A stretch of 31,414 nt of DNA from a virus: positions 1-31,414 of the IMG/VR virus record IMGVR_UViG_3300023179_000341. The stretch is one strand, 5' to 3'. Shown here one piece after another: positions 22,911 through 29,606 of this stretch. Below the pieces are notes generated by a model. That model saw only the letters and a list, made by a program, of their open reading frames with translations, ran no database searches and had not been told where the DNA came from. The translations under genes were made by a program, and so were the position numbers. How positions within the stretch are numbered: the first letter of the stretch is position 1; every line of letters begins with the position of its first letter.

Positions 22911-23184
22911 CTCTTATCTCCAGACTTCCGCGCACACCCTTCTTGCCGATGTGTTCCAAGGCATCGTCGATTGTTTGTTGGGTAAATTCTGACGGAACTT
23001 CATCTTCCCACTCATAAACAATTTTTCTATTCGGTTCAGAGCAGGCCGTTGGTGCATATTTGATACGCTTTGGAGGCAACATCCCCTTCCCTTCAAGAAA
23101 GTCGATGATTGGTTCAGCGTGAACTCCGATAAAAACATGGTTAAACTTTTCCATAAGGGCTTTAACCATTTCACTTTTTTTCAT
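22906..23184 (-). CDS. Small early protein, function unknown
   Basis: A 92-residue protein: MKKSEMVKALMEKFNHVFIG, then a helix-turn region, a Pro/Lys patch (KGMLPPKRIKYAPTACS) and an acidic helical end. The start overlaps the upstream stop (ATGA) with GAGGTG ahead of it. It lies in the tightly packed leftward operon. No family recognised. Confidence 0.7.
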   Translation of the reverse strand: MKKSEMVKALMEKFNHVFIGVHAEPIIDFLEGKGMLPPKRIKYAPTACSEPNRKIVYEWEDEVPSEFTQQTIDDALEHIGKKGVRGSLEIRE

Positions 23185-23441
23185 TTTATGTCCACCTCAT
23201 AGCTGGTCAATTCAAAACGCAATCCAACAGTAGCGCCCATGCGATATGCAAACAGCCCACCAGAGCCGGTGACTTCATATTTGTTCTTCATTAAGTCGTT
23301 CAGCAGCTCCCGCGCCATACGTCTCAAGTCACCGATCGTGGGCGTACCGTCGAAACCGGCCCATTTCCAATCAAGCGCCTTCATGGTGCGGTGAACAATT
23401 TCAAAATCAAATTCATCCATGATTTCTTCGATGTCATTCAT
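23181..23441 (-). CDS. Conserved small phage protein (EFDFExVH type), unknown function
   Basis: An 86-residue protein starting MNDIEEIMDEFDFEIVHRTM; ATG at 23441 fits the family start, though in-frame ATGs at 23450 and 23462 are possible. It continues ALDWKWAGFDGTPTIGDLRRMARELLNDL and GSGGLFAYRMGATVGLRFELTSYEVD. I recognise this plan (EFDFxxVHxxMxxLxWxW, then PTxxxLRxxAxxLL) from many phage early regions, where its function is unknown. It overlaps both neighbours slightly. Confidence 0.75.
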   Translation of the reverse strand: MNDIEEIMDEFDFEIVHRTMKALDWKWAGFDGTPTIGDLRRMARELLNDLMKNKYEVTGSGGLFAYRMGATVGLRFELTSYEVDIK

Positions 23442-23655
23442 GCTGATCATCGTTGTAAACATCGTCCCATTTTGCAGCGAGGAACTTTACGATATCCCTT
23501 GGTTTCTCTTTCTGCCTATCCGCCGCTCCATCGAGATGCCAGACATACATGCGGCCATCCATGAATCCTTCGGCAAAGTCCTGATTTTGGTAAATCTTGA
23601 CAATCTTTACGAATTTTCCGTTTCTTGTTTCATAATAACCAAGAATATCAATCAT
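23434..23655 (-). CDS. Small early protein, first gene of the leftward operon
   Basis: A 73-residue protein: MIDILGYYETRNGKFVKIVKIY, then a helical acidic end (KPRDIVKFLAAKWDDVYND). The N-terminal half is predicted beta. It faces the methyltransferase gene across a 64-base divergent control region. Upstream ribosome site is weak (GGGAAA). Function unknown. Confidence 0.65.
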   Translation of the reverse strand: MIDILGYYETRNGKFVKIVKIYQNQDFAEGFMDGRMYVWHLDGAADRQKEKPRDIVKFLAAKWDDVYNDDQHE

Positions 23656-23670
23656 AAAATTTCCCTAACA

Positions 23671-23699
23671 TTGAAGTTTGGTTTAGAACATCCGATATA
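23671..23699 (+). promoter_or_regulatory. Possible promoter for the methyltransferase cluster
   Basis: TTGAAG (23671-23676), 17 bases, then GATATA (23694-23699) fit a weak sigma70 promoter reading into the gene at 23720. The region also must hold the start signals of the divergent leftward operon. Judged by eye only. Confidence 0.35.
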
Positions 23700-23719
23700 G
23701 GATCAAAGAGGACAAAGCA

Positions 23720-24217
23720 ATGGATATTTTCAAGGGCGAAAAGAGTGATGAATGGGGGACGCCACCGGAACTTTTAATTGAACTTGGCCTGGGCGTTCGG
23801 GACGCGCTTGACGTGTGTGCATCGCCCGTGAACAAGAAGTTTGCCGAGTATTGGACGAAGGACGATGACTGTCTTGGCAAGGAGTGGCCAAAGAACAAAA
23901 TCTGTTGGATGAACCCGCCATTCTCCAAAGCCACCTCGTTCTTTCATAAGGCCGTCGAGGAGGCCCAAAAGGGCACAAAGGTGCTCGCAATTTACAAGAC
24001 AACCAACTTGGAAACATTGCTCTGGCAGAACGTGATTCTGCCGCATTGCGATGGTGTTTTGTTCCTCAAGGGAAGGACGGAATACGTCCGTGAACAGAGT
24101 GCGGGGAAAGGTGTTCCGTTTGGTAGTGCGCTTATCTTTTTCAACATCAGGAAGGATATCCCGACGAGAAAAGAGAGTATCGGATATTGGATCAACACAC
24201 ATGGAGGTGAGTGGTGA
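23720..24217 (+). CDS. Phage Dam-like N6-adenine DNA methyltransferase
   Basis: A 165-residue enzyme of the phage Dam family (PF05869 type). It has EWGTPPELL at residues 11-19, a DALDVCASPVNKKFAEYWTKDDDCLGKEW segment and the catalytic NPPF motif (CWMNPPFSKATSF), then FLKGRTEY. Methylation of phage DNA at adenine may protect against host restriction. AAGAGGAC precedes the ATG. Its stop overlaps the next gene's GTG start. The protein is compact but within the family's normal size. The target sequence cannot be predicted. Confidence 0.9.
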   Translation: MDIFKGEKSDEWGTPPELLIELGLGVRDALDVCASPVNKKFAEYWTKDDDCLGKEWPKNKICWMNPPFSKATSFFHKAVEEAQKGTKVLAIYKTTNLETLLWQNVILPHCDGVLFLKGRTEYVREQSAGKGVPFGSALIFFNIRKDIPTRKESIGYWINTHGGEW

Positions 24218-24858
24218 GCGAAGAGATTGTAAAGCGTAGGGGAAGGCCGAAGGGAAGTCTGAACAAGAATGGCGCAGTGAAAGTAAGAATGTTCAAACCA
24301 CCGAAGAGAGATATGATTCGTGGCAGACAAAAGTCGCTTATTTACAACGCGAACAATTATCCAGACAAAGAGCAATGGGAAGAGTATGCAGAAATCCTTT
24401 CAAGGCGACTGTGTATGCCAATCACTGCGGGATACTCAAAACCGCTTGGAAGATGGCTCGAGCTTGAGCTTGTGAAGGGCATCGTCAATCGCGTGTATTG
24501 CGATCACATGACCGAGGACAACGTGTTTCCCATCCGGCACATGGTCGAACGCTTCAGACACAATTACCTCACCTATCTTTACGATCTTGCAAGAGAGCGG
24601 TTCTTTGGAATGCTCTGGAAGAATGGCCTTGTCATCAGAGAGTTGGTAGACGACGAAGTGATGAAAAAGTTCAGAGAGGGCCGGAAGATGGCAGCGCGAA
24701 CAAGAAAGAACGAACACACGCCAGAAGATGGAATGAACGATCAGCGTGAGTATGAGATCGCAAAAAACAGACGCAACCATGAATCGATGAAAAGGCGTTC
24801 TGCGAATCTCAGAAAGAAGATGGAAGAACTGGGCATTGATAACCCGTGGGAGGATTGA
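24214..24858 (+). CDS. AT-hook-containing basic protein, unknown function
   Basis: A 214-residue protein. GTG at 24214 was chosen because GGAGG lies 6 bases upstream. The N-terminus carries an AT-hook-like KRRGRPKGSLNKNG, a minor-groove DNA-binding motif. The middle has aromatic helical segments (GRWLELELVKGIVNRVYCDHM, LTYLYDLARERFFGML), and the C-terminal third is a basic helix (NRRNHESMKRRSANLRKKMEELG). It overlaps the methyltransferase gene by GTGA and is probably DNA-associated. The rest has no recognised family. Confidence 0.75.
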   Translation: MSEEIVKRRGRPKGSLNKNGAVKVRMFKPPKRDMIRGRQKSLIYNANNYPDKEQWEEYAEILSRRLCMPITAGYSKPLGRWLELELVKGIVNRVYCDHMTEDNVFPIRHMVERFRHNYLTYLYDLARERFFGMLWKNGLVIRELVDDEVMKKFREGRKMAARTRKNEHTPEDGMNDQREYEIAKNRRNHESMKRRSANLRKKMEELGIDNPWED

Positions 24859-25089
24859 ATGAAGACAATTGAAGAAATAGCGAAGAAAGAAAACAAAAGT
24901 CCTCGCTGGGTCAGAATGCAAGCCGCGCAAGGGAAGTTCAAGTGCATCAAGGTCGCGGGTACTTGGATCATCCTTGAGAAGCACGAGATGCTTGTGGACT
25001 TGCGCAAACTACCCAAAGAGTTACGACTCGCACTGCTCGGAGCTGAGGTGGAAAGCGATGTGTTCCTGCAAGAGGGGATCGCTTCCTAG
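24859..25089 (+). CDS. Small helix-turn-helix protein
   Basis: A 76-residue protein: MKTIEEIAKKENKSPRWVRMQAAQGKFKCIKVAGTWII. The pattern of an N-terminal helix-turn-helix (IEEIAKKENKSPRWVRMQ) followed by a short wing (KCIKVAGTWIILEK) resembles excisionase/MerR-type DNA-binding domains. It follows the AT-hook gene without a gap. Its last 69 bases overlap, tail to tail, the resolvase gene on the other strand. Confidence 0.7.
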   Translation: MKTIEEIAKKENKSPRWVRMQAAQGKFKCIKVAGTWIILEKHEMLVDLRKLPKELRLALLGAEVESDVFLQEGIAS

Positions 25090-25566
25090 CTGCCACGCAT
25101 GGTGCAAGGTGTAAGCGACAGCAAATGCATCCCACTCGTCTTCATTGCGCGGGAGTGCGCTTATTCTATGGTGTATTCTCTTGAACTCCCGCTGAAAGTC
25201 CTGCTTCTTTGGAATGTGTTTGCCAATGCAGAACTTGCGAATCGTGCTGACCGGCAATGAACAGCAGAGAATCTTTTGAAAGAACAGGCCGACCTTGAGA
25301 GCTCCTTGGAGTTCAGCGAGCGGGGTTGTAGCCTGCGATGACATCGAGAAGGCATAGTTCTCAATCGCGGCAATCTGAACTTCATGTTTTTTGATGATAG
25401 CGAGGATGTCCCGAACAAGCAGGGCGAGACGCTGGTTCTTCTCCACATCCGATGGCTTTGTTCCGAGCTTGTGTCCACGCAACGTATAGAAGAACGTGCC
25501 TTCGTTTGAAATGATACACAAACCAGTCGCGCTCAACGAGGCGTCAATTCCCGCTATTGTAAGCAT
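25021..25566 (-). CDS. RuvC-like Holliday junction resolvase
   Basis: A 181-residue nuclease of the RNase H-like fold. The first strand has the catalytic Asp in TIAGIDASLSATG (residue 8), the second acid is Glu in IAAIENYAFSMSSQATTPLAE, and the C-terminal pair is in NEDEWDAFAVAYTLHH. KQDFQREFKRIHH resembles the helix before the last motif in RuvC-type enzymes. It would resolve branched DNA made in replication or recombination, before packaging. GGAG is 7 bases before the ATG, and the gene overlaps the end of the upstream gene by 23 bases. Confidence 0.85.
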   Translation of the reverse strand: MLTIAGIDASLSATGLCIISNEGTFFYTLRGHKLGTKPSDVEKNQRLALLVRDILAIIKKHEVQIAAIENYAFSMSSQATTPLAELQGALKVGLFFQKILCCSLPVSTIRKFCIGKHIPKKQDFQREFKRIHHRISALPRNEDEWDAFAVAYTLHHAWQLGSDPLLQEHIAFHLSSEQCES

Positions 25567-25864
25567 CCGAAAGCTCCATCTCGAATATATCTATCTGCAA
25601 GATATCATGCTTTGACTGCGTGACACGAGCATTGAACTTAATAACCTGACCATCGTCGTAGCAGTAAGACTCAGACAATTCCTGCAACATGTTTATCAAT
25701 TTGAAAGTCGAAATAGGAACTGTCGACTCAAGTCTTGCCGATACATAGATGTATGACTTGAACTTTTCGCCAAGTTTTTCACGCATGTGATCCCAAATCT
25801 GAGTGATAGCATAACTATAGCAAATGGGTGATTCGAGTTCGATATTGAGAGAGAGGTGTCTCAT
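25544..25864 (-). CDS. Small early protein, function unknown
   Basis: A 106-residue protein starting MRHLSLNIELESPICYSYAI, with ATG at 25864. It has alternating strands and helices (KFKSYIYVSARLESTVPISTF, VIKFNARVTQSKHDIL). Its start lies head-to-head with that of the plus-strand gene at 25863, the two start codons sharing the bases CATG. Upstream ribosome site is weak. It precedes and overlaps the resolvase gene. No family recognised. Confidence 0.65.
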   Translation of the reverse strand: MRHLSLNIELESPICYSYAITQIWDHMREKLGEKFKSYIYVSARLESTVPISTFKLINMLQELSESYCYDDGQVIKFNARVTQSKHDILQIDIFEMELSDAYNSGN

Positions 25865-26060
25865 GGTCACTATTTCCGACGAGTGGATGCCTTTGTTGAA
25901 CGAGTGTCTTGCGATTGCCCTTGAATGCATTCAAGACGAGGAAACGTCAAACGCAATCAAATTTCTGATGAAGCATCTTGATGAACAGGAAATGAATTCA
26001 ATGGGGATTGGGGCCGTTCGGTTTGTGAAGGGCGCTTACGACAGTACGGAATTGAATTGA
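25863..26060 (+). CDS. Small acidic protein, function unknown
   Basis: A 65-residue plus-strand ORF: MVTISDEWMPLLNECLAIALECI, then EQEMNSMGIGAVRFVKGAYD. GAGAGG lies 6 bases before the ATG, supporting translation. It sits divergently on its leftward neighbour and tail-to-tail over the end of 25957-26310. Mostly helical. It may be a real gene inserted between leftward genes; evidence is the ribosome site and protein-like composition. Confidence 0.5.
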   Translation: MVTISDEWMPLLNECLAIALECIQDEETSNAIKFLMKHLDEQEMNSMGIGAVRFVKGAYDSTELN

Positions 26061-26310
26061 CTCCGAACCTATATCTCGCGCCGTCACAAGCAGCCTCGGA
26101 AATACGCTCAATCAGACCATCAACTTCCATCTTCCGGATGGCAACCTTGAATGGAGTTTCGGAAAAGAGTTTGTCTGTCATGGAGACAAGCTGAGCAACG
26201 CGGATTTGCGTCCAGGTTTTGTTGTCCAGGAGCTTTTCAAATGCAGCCCAAACAACAGCACCGGCGATTCCGTACTCTTTTGCGATATCTGTATTGATCG
26301 TAATTCTCAT
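25957..26310 (-). CDS. Winged-helix protein (replication/regulation type)
   Basis: A 117-residue protein starting MRITINTDIAKEYGIAGAVVW. Its core (NKTWTQIRVAQLVSMTDKLFSETPFKVAIRKMEVDGLIERIS) is a helix-turn-helix plus recognition helix, like N-terminal domains of phage replication initiators. The last 35 residues (YCRKRPSQTERPQSPLNS) look disordered. ATG at 26310 overlaps the stop of the membrane protein gene. Function inferred as DNA binding. Confidence 0.7.
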   Translation of the reverse strand: MRITINTDIAKEYGIAGAVVWAAFEKLLDNKTWTQIRVAQLVSMTDKLFSETPFKVAIRKMEVDGLIERISEAACDGARYRFGVNSIPYCRKRPSQTERPQSPLNSFPVHQDASSEI

Positions 26311-26651
26311 CACATGAACTCTCTGATTTTCTCAAAAAGCACCGAGTAAGGAAAGCAGATGCAAGAGGCGAGCTTGTATGCAAAAACGCTTGCTGCAATG
26401 AGTGCAAGCCAAGCGAATACACGAACAAATATCTGCCTGTTCTCAAGTCTGTATCTATCAATCGGATGCCGTAAATGTTGCGGATTGTATAAACCGGAAA
26501 GCCAAAAAAGGAAAGCACAAACAACAACAAGCGAGAGCATCCAGATCGTGTTTTGATAGATCTCTTCACGCAACAAAGACGATCCAAATTCTGATTCTGG
26601 ATTGAGGATACCCATGTCAATGAGTTTCACGAATTGATTCTGCTTCGCCAT
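26310..26651 (-). CDS. Small two-helix membrane protein
   Basis: A 113-residue protein with two hydrophobic segments: NTIWMLSLVVVCAFLFWLSG (residues 34-53) and VFAWLALIAASVFAYKLASC (about 78-97), separated by a basic loop (HPIDRYRLENRQIF). GAGG lies 6 bases before the ATG. It is probably an inner-membrane protein with its loop in the cytoplasm. A lysis or exclusion role is possible, but no holin feature is decisive. Confidence 0.65.
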   Translation of the reverse strand: MAKQNQFVKLIDMGILNPESEFGSSLLREEIYQNTIWMLSLVVVCAFLFWLSGLYNPQHLRHPIDRYRLENRQIFVRVFAWLALIAASVFAYKLASCICFPYSVLFEKIREFM

Positions 26652-26773
26652 AGGTTCCTCTTCTCAATGATTGTCAGAATTTGCTTTTGTTCTTGTTTGT
26701 TGAATCCATAGATAAAATTTTCAATACGGATACCAGAAGTTACAGAAGCGTGTTCGATCAAGTTTGCAAGCAT
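26627..26773 (-). CDS. Small early protein, function unknown
   Basis: A 48-residue ORF starting MLANLIEHASVTSGIRIENF, with a helical basic end (FNKQEQKQILTIIEKRNLWR). It starts 11 bases after the stop of the upstream winged-helix gene and overlaps the membrane protein gene by 25 bases. The start lacks a strong ribosome site; coupling is likely. Function unknown. Confidence 0.5.
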   Translation of the reverse strand: MLANLIEHASVTSGIRIENFIYGFNKQEQKQILTIIEKRNLWRSRINS

Positions 26774-26783
26774 AACGCAACGG

Positions 26784-27119
26784 CTATGCCAAACGCGGCG
26801 GTGTCTTGTTTGGGTTAAGTCTGAACACTGTCGTTTTTCCATGACTCTCTGCCTCTAGACTGCCAATCTTTATCAATCTCATACGCGCATAGTTGTGGAC
26901 GCCATCAAGTCTTTTTCCATTCTTATCGAAAAGCCTTGTTACGGTTTTCATTGTTTTGCTTCTTGGTTTGTTCGGAAATGATCTTTCCTCACTTTGAACG
27001 AGATAACCACCTTCCAAGAGCGTCCTTAATACGTTTTGCACGCGACCTGATGTTACAAGCATCCAACAAAGCTCCCTGCCTGTCTCCCCGCATCCTGCTG
27101 CCGAGTTCTGTATTTCCAT
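26784..27119 (-). CDS. Winged-helix-like protein (start uncertain)
   Basis: A protein of up to 111 residues. The segment ETGRELCWMLVTSGRVQNVL, continuing RTLLEGGYLVQSEE, resembles a helix-turn-helix with a wing, and the second half has FDKNGKRLDGVHNYARMRLIKIGSLE. ATG at 27119 has only a weak site; an internal ATG at 27062 has GGGAG 9 bases upstream but would cut into the domain. It overlaps the upstream gene by 131 bases in another frame, which is unusual; one of the two ends may be an artefact of a frameshift. Confidence 0.5.
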   Translation of the reverse strand: MEIQNSAAGCGETGRELCWMLVTSGRVQNVLRTLLEGGYLVQSEERSFPNKPRSKTMKTVTRLFDKNGKRLDGVHNYARMRLIKIGSLEAESHGKTTVFRLNPNKTPPRLA

Positions 27120-27228
27120 AATAATATCTCACGCCATCCGTGAATGAGACTGTGTAAACATCTCCACATTTTCCACTCACGGTTCCTTCACCATATTCTT
27201 TATCCAATACCTTCTGGCCAATTTTCAT
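26989..27228 (-). CDS. Small early protein (KIGQKVxDKxYGEG type)
   Basis: A 79-residue protein: MKIGQKVLDKEYGEGTVSGK, then GDVYTVSFTDGVRYYYG and a basic tail. The N-terminal half resembles small phage proteins with an SH3-like barrel (GQKVxDxxYGxGxV...V.F..G). GAGGAT lies 6 bases before the ATG at 27228; the frame extends further to 27270 without a signal. The basic C-terminal 30 residues overlap the next gene and may not be part of the ancestral protein. Confidence 0.65.
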   Translation of the reverse strand: MKIGQKVLDKEYGEGTVSGKCGDVYTVSFTDGVRYYYGNTELGSRMRGDRQGALLDACNIRSRAKRIKDALGRWLSRSK

Positions 27229-27400
27229 TTGAATCCTCAATTTTGATTTCGACCTTCTCTGGCGGTTCAAATTCGCAGAGCAAGAATTTGAGCATATCAG
27301 TACAGGCGTTCAATCCGCCAAAGGCGAAGACTTTGACATCATCGTTGACTTTGCGTTGGACAATATATCCGTTCACAACTGTCTTGATTGCTATTTCCAT
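27200..27400 (-). CDS. Small early protein with NGY motif
   Basis: A 66-residue protein: MEIAIKTVVNGYIVQRKVND, VKVFAFGG, a helix (ACTDMLKFLLCEF) and an acidic end. AGGG lies 7 bases before the ATG at 27400. It shares the hairpin/NG-aromatic/helix plan with 22564-22755 and 21836-22105. Function unknown. Confidence 0.7.
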   Translation of the reverse strand: MEIAIKTVVNGYIVQRKVNDDVKVFAFGGLNACTDMLKFLLCEFEPPEKVEIKIEDSNENWPEGIG

Positions 27401-27651
27401 TTGAGTTCCCTCATACATTGTTGATAAGTGACCATGAGCGAATGGATGATTGTTGGTTGTGGTGCTTCCATGAGGATACGCATGGAGATTGTTCTCTCGC
27501 TTGTGTGGTGCGTTTCTTTATTGGTCACAACCAGCTTTGCCTCATGTGATCGAGCGTCCACGGTAATGTGTGGCGGGAACTGGGGGTCGATAGGTACGAA
27601 CTTGAGGTTCTCCCGCCCCTTGTTCTCTGCCATAAGCACGAATTTCGTCAT
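27391..27651 (-). CDS. Small early protein, function unknown
   Basis: An 86-residue protein starting MTKFVLMAENKGRENLKFVP. GGAG lies 9 bases before this ATG; the frame is open further upstream only as a shadow of the zinc ribbon gene. It has alternating strands (HITVDARSHEAKLVVTNKE) and a C-terminal helix (TIIHSLMVTYQQCMRELKW). It overlaps the Lar-like gene by 110 bases. Confidence 0.6.
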   Translation of the reverse strand: MTKFVLMAENKGRENLKFVPIDPQFPPHITVDARSHEAKLVVTNKETHHTSERTISMRILMEAPQPTIIHSLMVTYQQCMRELKWK

Positions 27652-27895
27652 GTGACTTGGCTCCATAATAAGTGTTTTGAACCTTGGTGAACCCGTCCGA
27701 AGACTGTCTATTGTTCCATCTTTCGATACATTCATCAGCCAGGTCAGCTTCAGTTTCACGGTGAGACTTGAACACCCAGGGCCCCAAGGCATCGCACGAC
27801 CGGCATCGTATCCGCATGGATGTGCCGATGTGGGAACAATCAAAACTCAGGCGTGTTGAGCCGCAAAAAGGGCATGACTTGGCATTGTTGAGCAT
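27542..27895 (-). CDS. Lar-like restriction alleviation zinc ribbon protein
   Basis: A 117-residue protein starting MLNNAKSCPFCGSTRLSFDC; ATG at 27895 has GGAG 6 bases upstream. The first 55 residues match the Lar family: CPFCGS, then RIRCRSCDALGPWVF, then ECIERWNNR. The two CxxC pairs should bind zinc. Lar proteins of lambdoid phages reduce type I restriction, so here it may act with the phage Dam enzyme as anti-restriction; this is inference. The Arg/Pro-rich C-terminal 60 residues are extra, and overlap the next gene. It heads the leftward operon. Confidence 0.75.
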   Translation of the reverse strand: MLNNAKSCPFCGSTRLSFDCSHIGTSMRIRCRSCDALGPWVFKSHRETEADLADECIERWNNRQSSDGFTKVQNTYYGAKSHDEIRAYGREQGAGEPQVRTYRPPVPATHYRGRSIT

Positions 27896-28046
27896 AAACT
27901 TCTCCGTTTGGATGGATTTTGTTCCGTAAACGGATCGCGGATTGGATGCAAGCGAAAAAAGCAAGATTCTATAATCATTGAAGATAAAAAATAGTTCTTT
28001 AGTCTTTCTGTAAACTTCCGTTATAGGAAGTGCAGGAGGTGAATCA
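27896..28046. promoter_or_regulatory. Divergent control region with palindromes and a TATAAT
   Basis: Between the leftward zinc ribbon operon and the rightward gene at 28047. It holds a consensus TATAAT on the plus strand (27970-27975; no good -35), a 12-bp palindrome TCCGTAAACGGA (27923-27934) and an inverted repeat ACTTCC/GGAAGT (28014-28031) just ahead of the AGGAGG ribosome site. The palindromes are candidate operators. Confidence 0.45.
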
Positions 28047-28415
28047 ATGAAGAACTTCAAAGATATCGACGAAGCCAAGGAGTATTATCCAGAATCCCGT
28101 TATTTGATTCTCACTGACGAGGAGGCAAACGATGCGGTATTTGAATATATTGTTGAAAGCCTTTGGGCGTTTAAGTCAGAATTTCTTGCAAGTGAAACAG
28201 ACCTTCCTGTTGAAGTCTTCAAAGCCCTTTCTGGACAATGTGAAGATGCAAATGAACCAATTAAAAAACTCGTTGAGAAAACGTGCGGTCTTCTGCCGTT
28301 GGTTGACGCGGCAATAAGTGCCGATGGGCGTGGACACTTCTTGTCAACGTATGACGGAGAAGAAACAGAGATCCAGATAGGTGATGAAGATTATTACGTT
28401 TACAGAACAAATTGA
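28047..28415 (+). CDS. Conserved small phage protein (FLSTYDGEE...YYVYRTN type)
   Basis: A 122-residue acidic protein. AGGAGG lies 7 bases before the ATG. Two-thirds is helical and acidic (DIDEAKEYYPESRYLILTDE), and the C-terminus is HFLSTYDGEETEIQIGDEDY followed by YVYRTN. This ending is one I recognise from many phage early proteins of unknown function; DNA-mimic-like acidity is notable (more than 20% Asp+Glu by eye). It starts a rightward three-gene cluster. Confidence 0.75.
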   Translation: MKNFKDIDEAKEYYPESRYLILTDEEANDAVFEYIVESLWAFKSEFLASETDLPVEVFKALSGQCEDANEPIKKLVEKTCGLLPLVDAAISADGRGHFLSTYDGEETEIQIGDEDYYVYRTN

Positions 28416-28423
28416 GGTGAGTT

Positions 28424-28723
28424 ATGAACAAGATTGAAAACAAAGAGCATTTCATCGAGGCGCTGAACTTTGCACGAAAGAGCGAACCACAAACACGAAA
28501 GAGCTTTCTGCATTGCTTGAGGATTCTCAACAGAATGAAGCGAAATGCAAATGAAGTTCTTGAGATATATGCTGACTTTGTGAAACATAGTTTTATCTTT
28601 GTTCTCAAGAATAAAGACGGAAAATGTTCGCTTCATGGCGGAATGATTCTTCACGGATATGAAGAAACGCTTTCTGTTACATTATCTCCAATCAACCATC
28701 CTCAATGGAGGATTCATACATGA
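28424..28723 (+). CDS. DUF4120-like protein
   Basis: A 99-residue protein with an N-terminal helical half (MNKIENKEHFIEALNFARKS) and a C-terminal beta half: SLHGGMILHG, then SVTLSPINHPQWRIHT. The (L/I)HGG(L/M)(I/L)xHG ... SVTLxP...WxIHT end matches DUF4120, a family common in gut bacteria and phages and without known function. GAGGTGAG precedes the ATG. Its stop overlaps the next start (ATGA). Confidence 0.75.
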   Translation: MNKIENKEHFIEALNFARKSEPQTRKSFLHCLRILNRMKRNANEVLEIYADFVKHSFIFVLKNKDGKCSLHGGMILHGYEETLSVTLSPINHPQWRIHT

Positions 28724-29028
28724 ACAAGGCCGTGAAGCAGATAATCCTCAAGGCGTGCCCTAACCTTGAACGAGAGGTGAGCGAGGAGTTCGGTCGGCTT
28801 ACGGAGTACGGCTACCCCGCCAAGATATTTCTCTTGGGGTACATCGACCGGAGTGAGGGGAGTGTCCCTGCGCCCGTGACCGAGAGGGCAAGGATGGCCG
28901 TTCGTAGCCTAGAGGATGGCTTCATGGCGCTCGTCAGGGTCGAGAGGCCGGAGATGGACATAGATGCAATCATGGTCGAGGAGGAGATGAAGCAAAGGGC
29001 CTCAAAGAAGGCCGCCAAGAGCATTTAG
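28720..29028 (+). CDS. Small helical protein, function unknown
   Basis: A 102-residue protein starting MNKAVKQIILKACPNLEREV. ATG at 28720 was chosen because GGAGG lies 8 bases upstream. It is helical and GC-rich with AGG/GAG-rich codons that differ from its AT-richer neighbours, suggesting a separate origin. It ends in a Lys-rich tail (MKQRASKKAAKSI). A terminator follows. Confidence 0.7.
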   Translation: MNKAVKQIILKACPNLEREVSEEFGRLTEYGYPAKIFLLGYIDRSEGSVPAPVTERARMAVRSLEDGFMALVRVERPEMDIDAIMVEEEMKQRASKKAAKSI

Positions 29029-29063
29029 TGTATCTGGTAAGGTCATCATAGCCTGATTGATTT

Positions 29064-29090
29064 AGAGCCGCCTCAGAGCGGCTCTTTCTC
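29064..29090. terminator. Terminator between convergent genes
   Basis: A perfect 8-bp stem AGAGCCGC/GCGGCTCT with a 6-base loop (29064-29085) is followed on the plus strand by TTCTCG. It lies 36 bases after the rightward gene and contains the stop codon of the leftward metallopeptidase (29073-29075). The T run is modest. Confidence 0.65.
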
Positions 29091-29498
29091 GTTATTTGGC
29101 ACAAGCAGCTTCGAGAGGGTCAAACAGTCCTTGAAAAAGAGGTCAAGGTACTTGTCCCACATGATTTCCATTTCGGCCTCGGAGTGCATCTTGGTGGTCA
29201 TAATCCCAAGGTCCTGATGGTCATAGCCAAGGACGCAATGCCCAAGCTCATGGAAGACAAGTTCCCTGCGCTGGTACTCCTTCATGGTCATCCACATGGT
29301 TTCGTTCAAGAGGATGCCAAAATCCTTCACGCAATATCCAGCCGTACCTGAGTCGAGCCTTGCAAAGTAGATGCTCACCGGCGCGACGAGACACCCGCGC
29401 TCATTCGCCTCTTTATAGAACAGCTCTCTCTCTGCTTCAAAAGTGGGCGTCTTACAGGCGGCAATGACCGTGAACAAGAATGGGATGACTCGCTTCAT
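29073..29498 (-). CDS. Lipoprotein with metzincin-type metallopeptidase motif
   Basis: A 141-residue protein with GGAGG 6 bases before the ATG. The N-terminus MKRVIPFLFTVIAACKTPTF is a short signal with a lipobox (IAAC, Cys15), so it is probably exported and lipid-anchored. The motif HELGHCVLGYDH (about residues 88-99) is HExxHxxGxxH, the zinc site of metzincins/matrixins. Upstream GILLNETMWMTMKEYQRREL is typical of small bacterial lipoproteins of this type. The host-derived look suggests a moron, possibly acting on the cell envelope. A lysis role is possible. Confidence 0.8.
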   Translation of the reverse strand: MKRVIPFLFTVIAACKTPTFEAERELFYKEANERGCLVAPVSIYFARLDSGTAGYCVKDFGILLNETMWMTMKEYQRRELVFHELGHCVLGYDHQDLGIMTTKMHSEAEMEIMWDKYLDLFFKDCLTLSKLLVPNNEKEPL

Positions 29499-29587
29499 GG
29501 GGACCCTCCGGCTGATGAGGATAGGTTAGCAGCCGATTTGCACTGATAAGCGTCAAAAAGGTGATGGATGGGTGGTTTTGATGGAAT

Positions 29588-29606
29588 ACTTAGTACAACT
29601 TAGTAC
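29588..29606 (+). repeat. Left arm of a perfect 19-bp inverted repeat
   Basis: ACTTAGTACAACTTAGTAC is two ACTTAGTAC 9-mers in tandem 10 bases apart. Its exact reverse complement is at 29946-29964. Further TAGTAC copies at 29612 and 29668 and GTACTA at 29624 extend the cluster. Confidence 0.85.
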
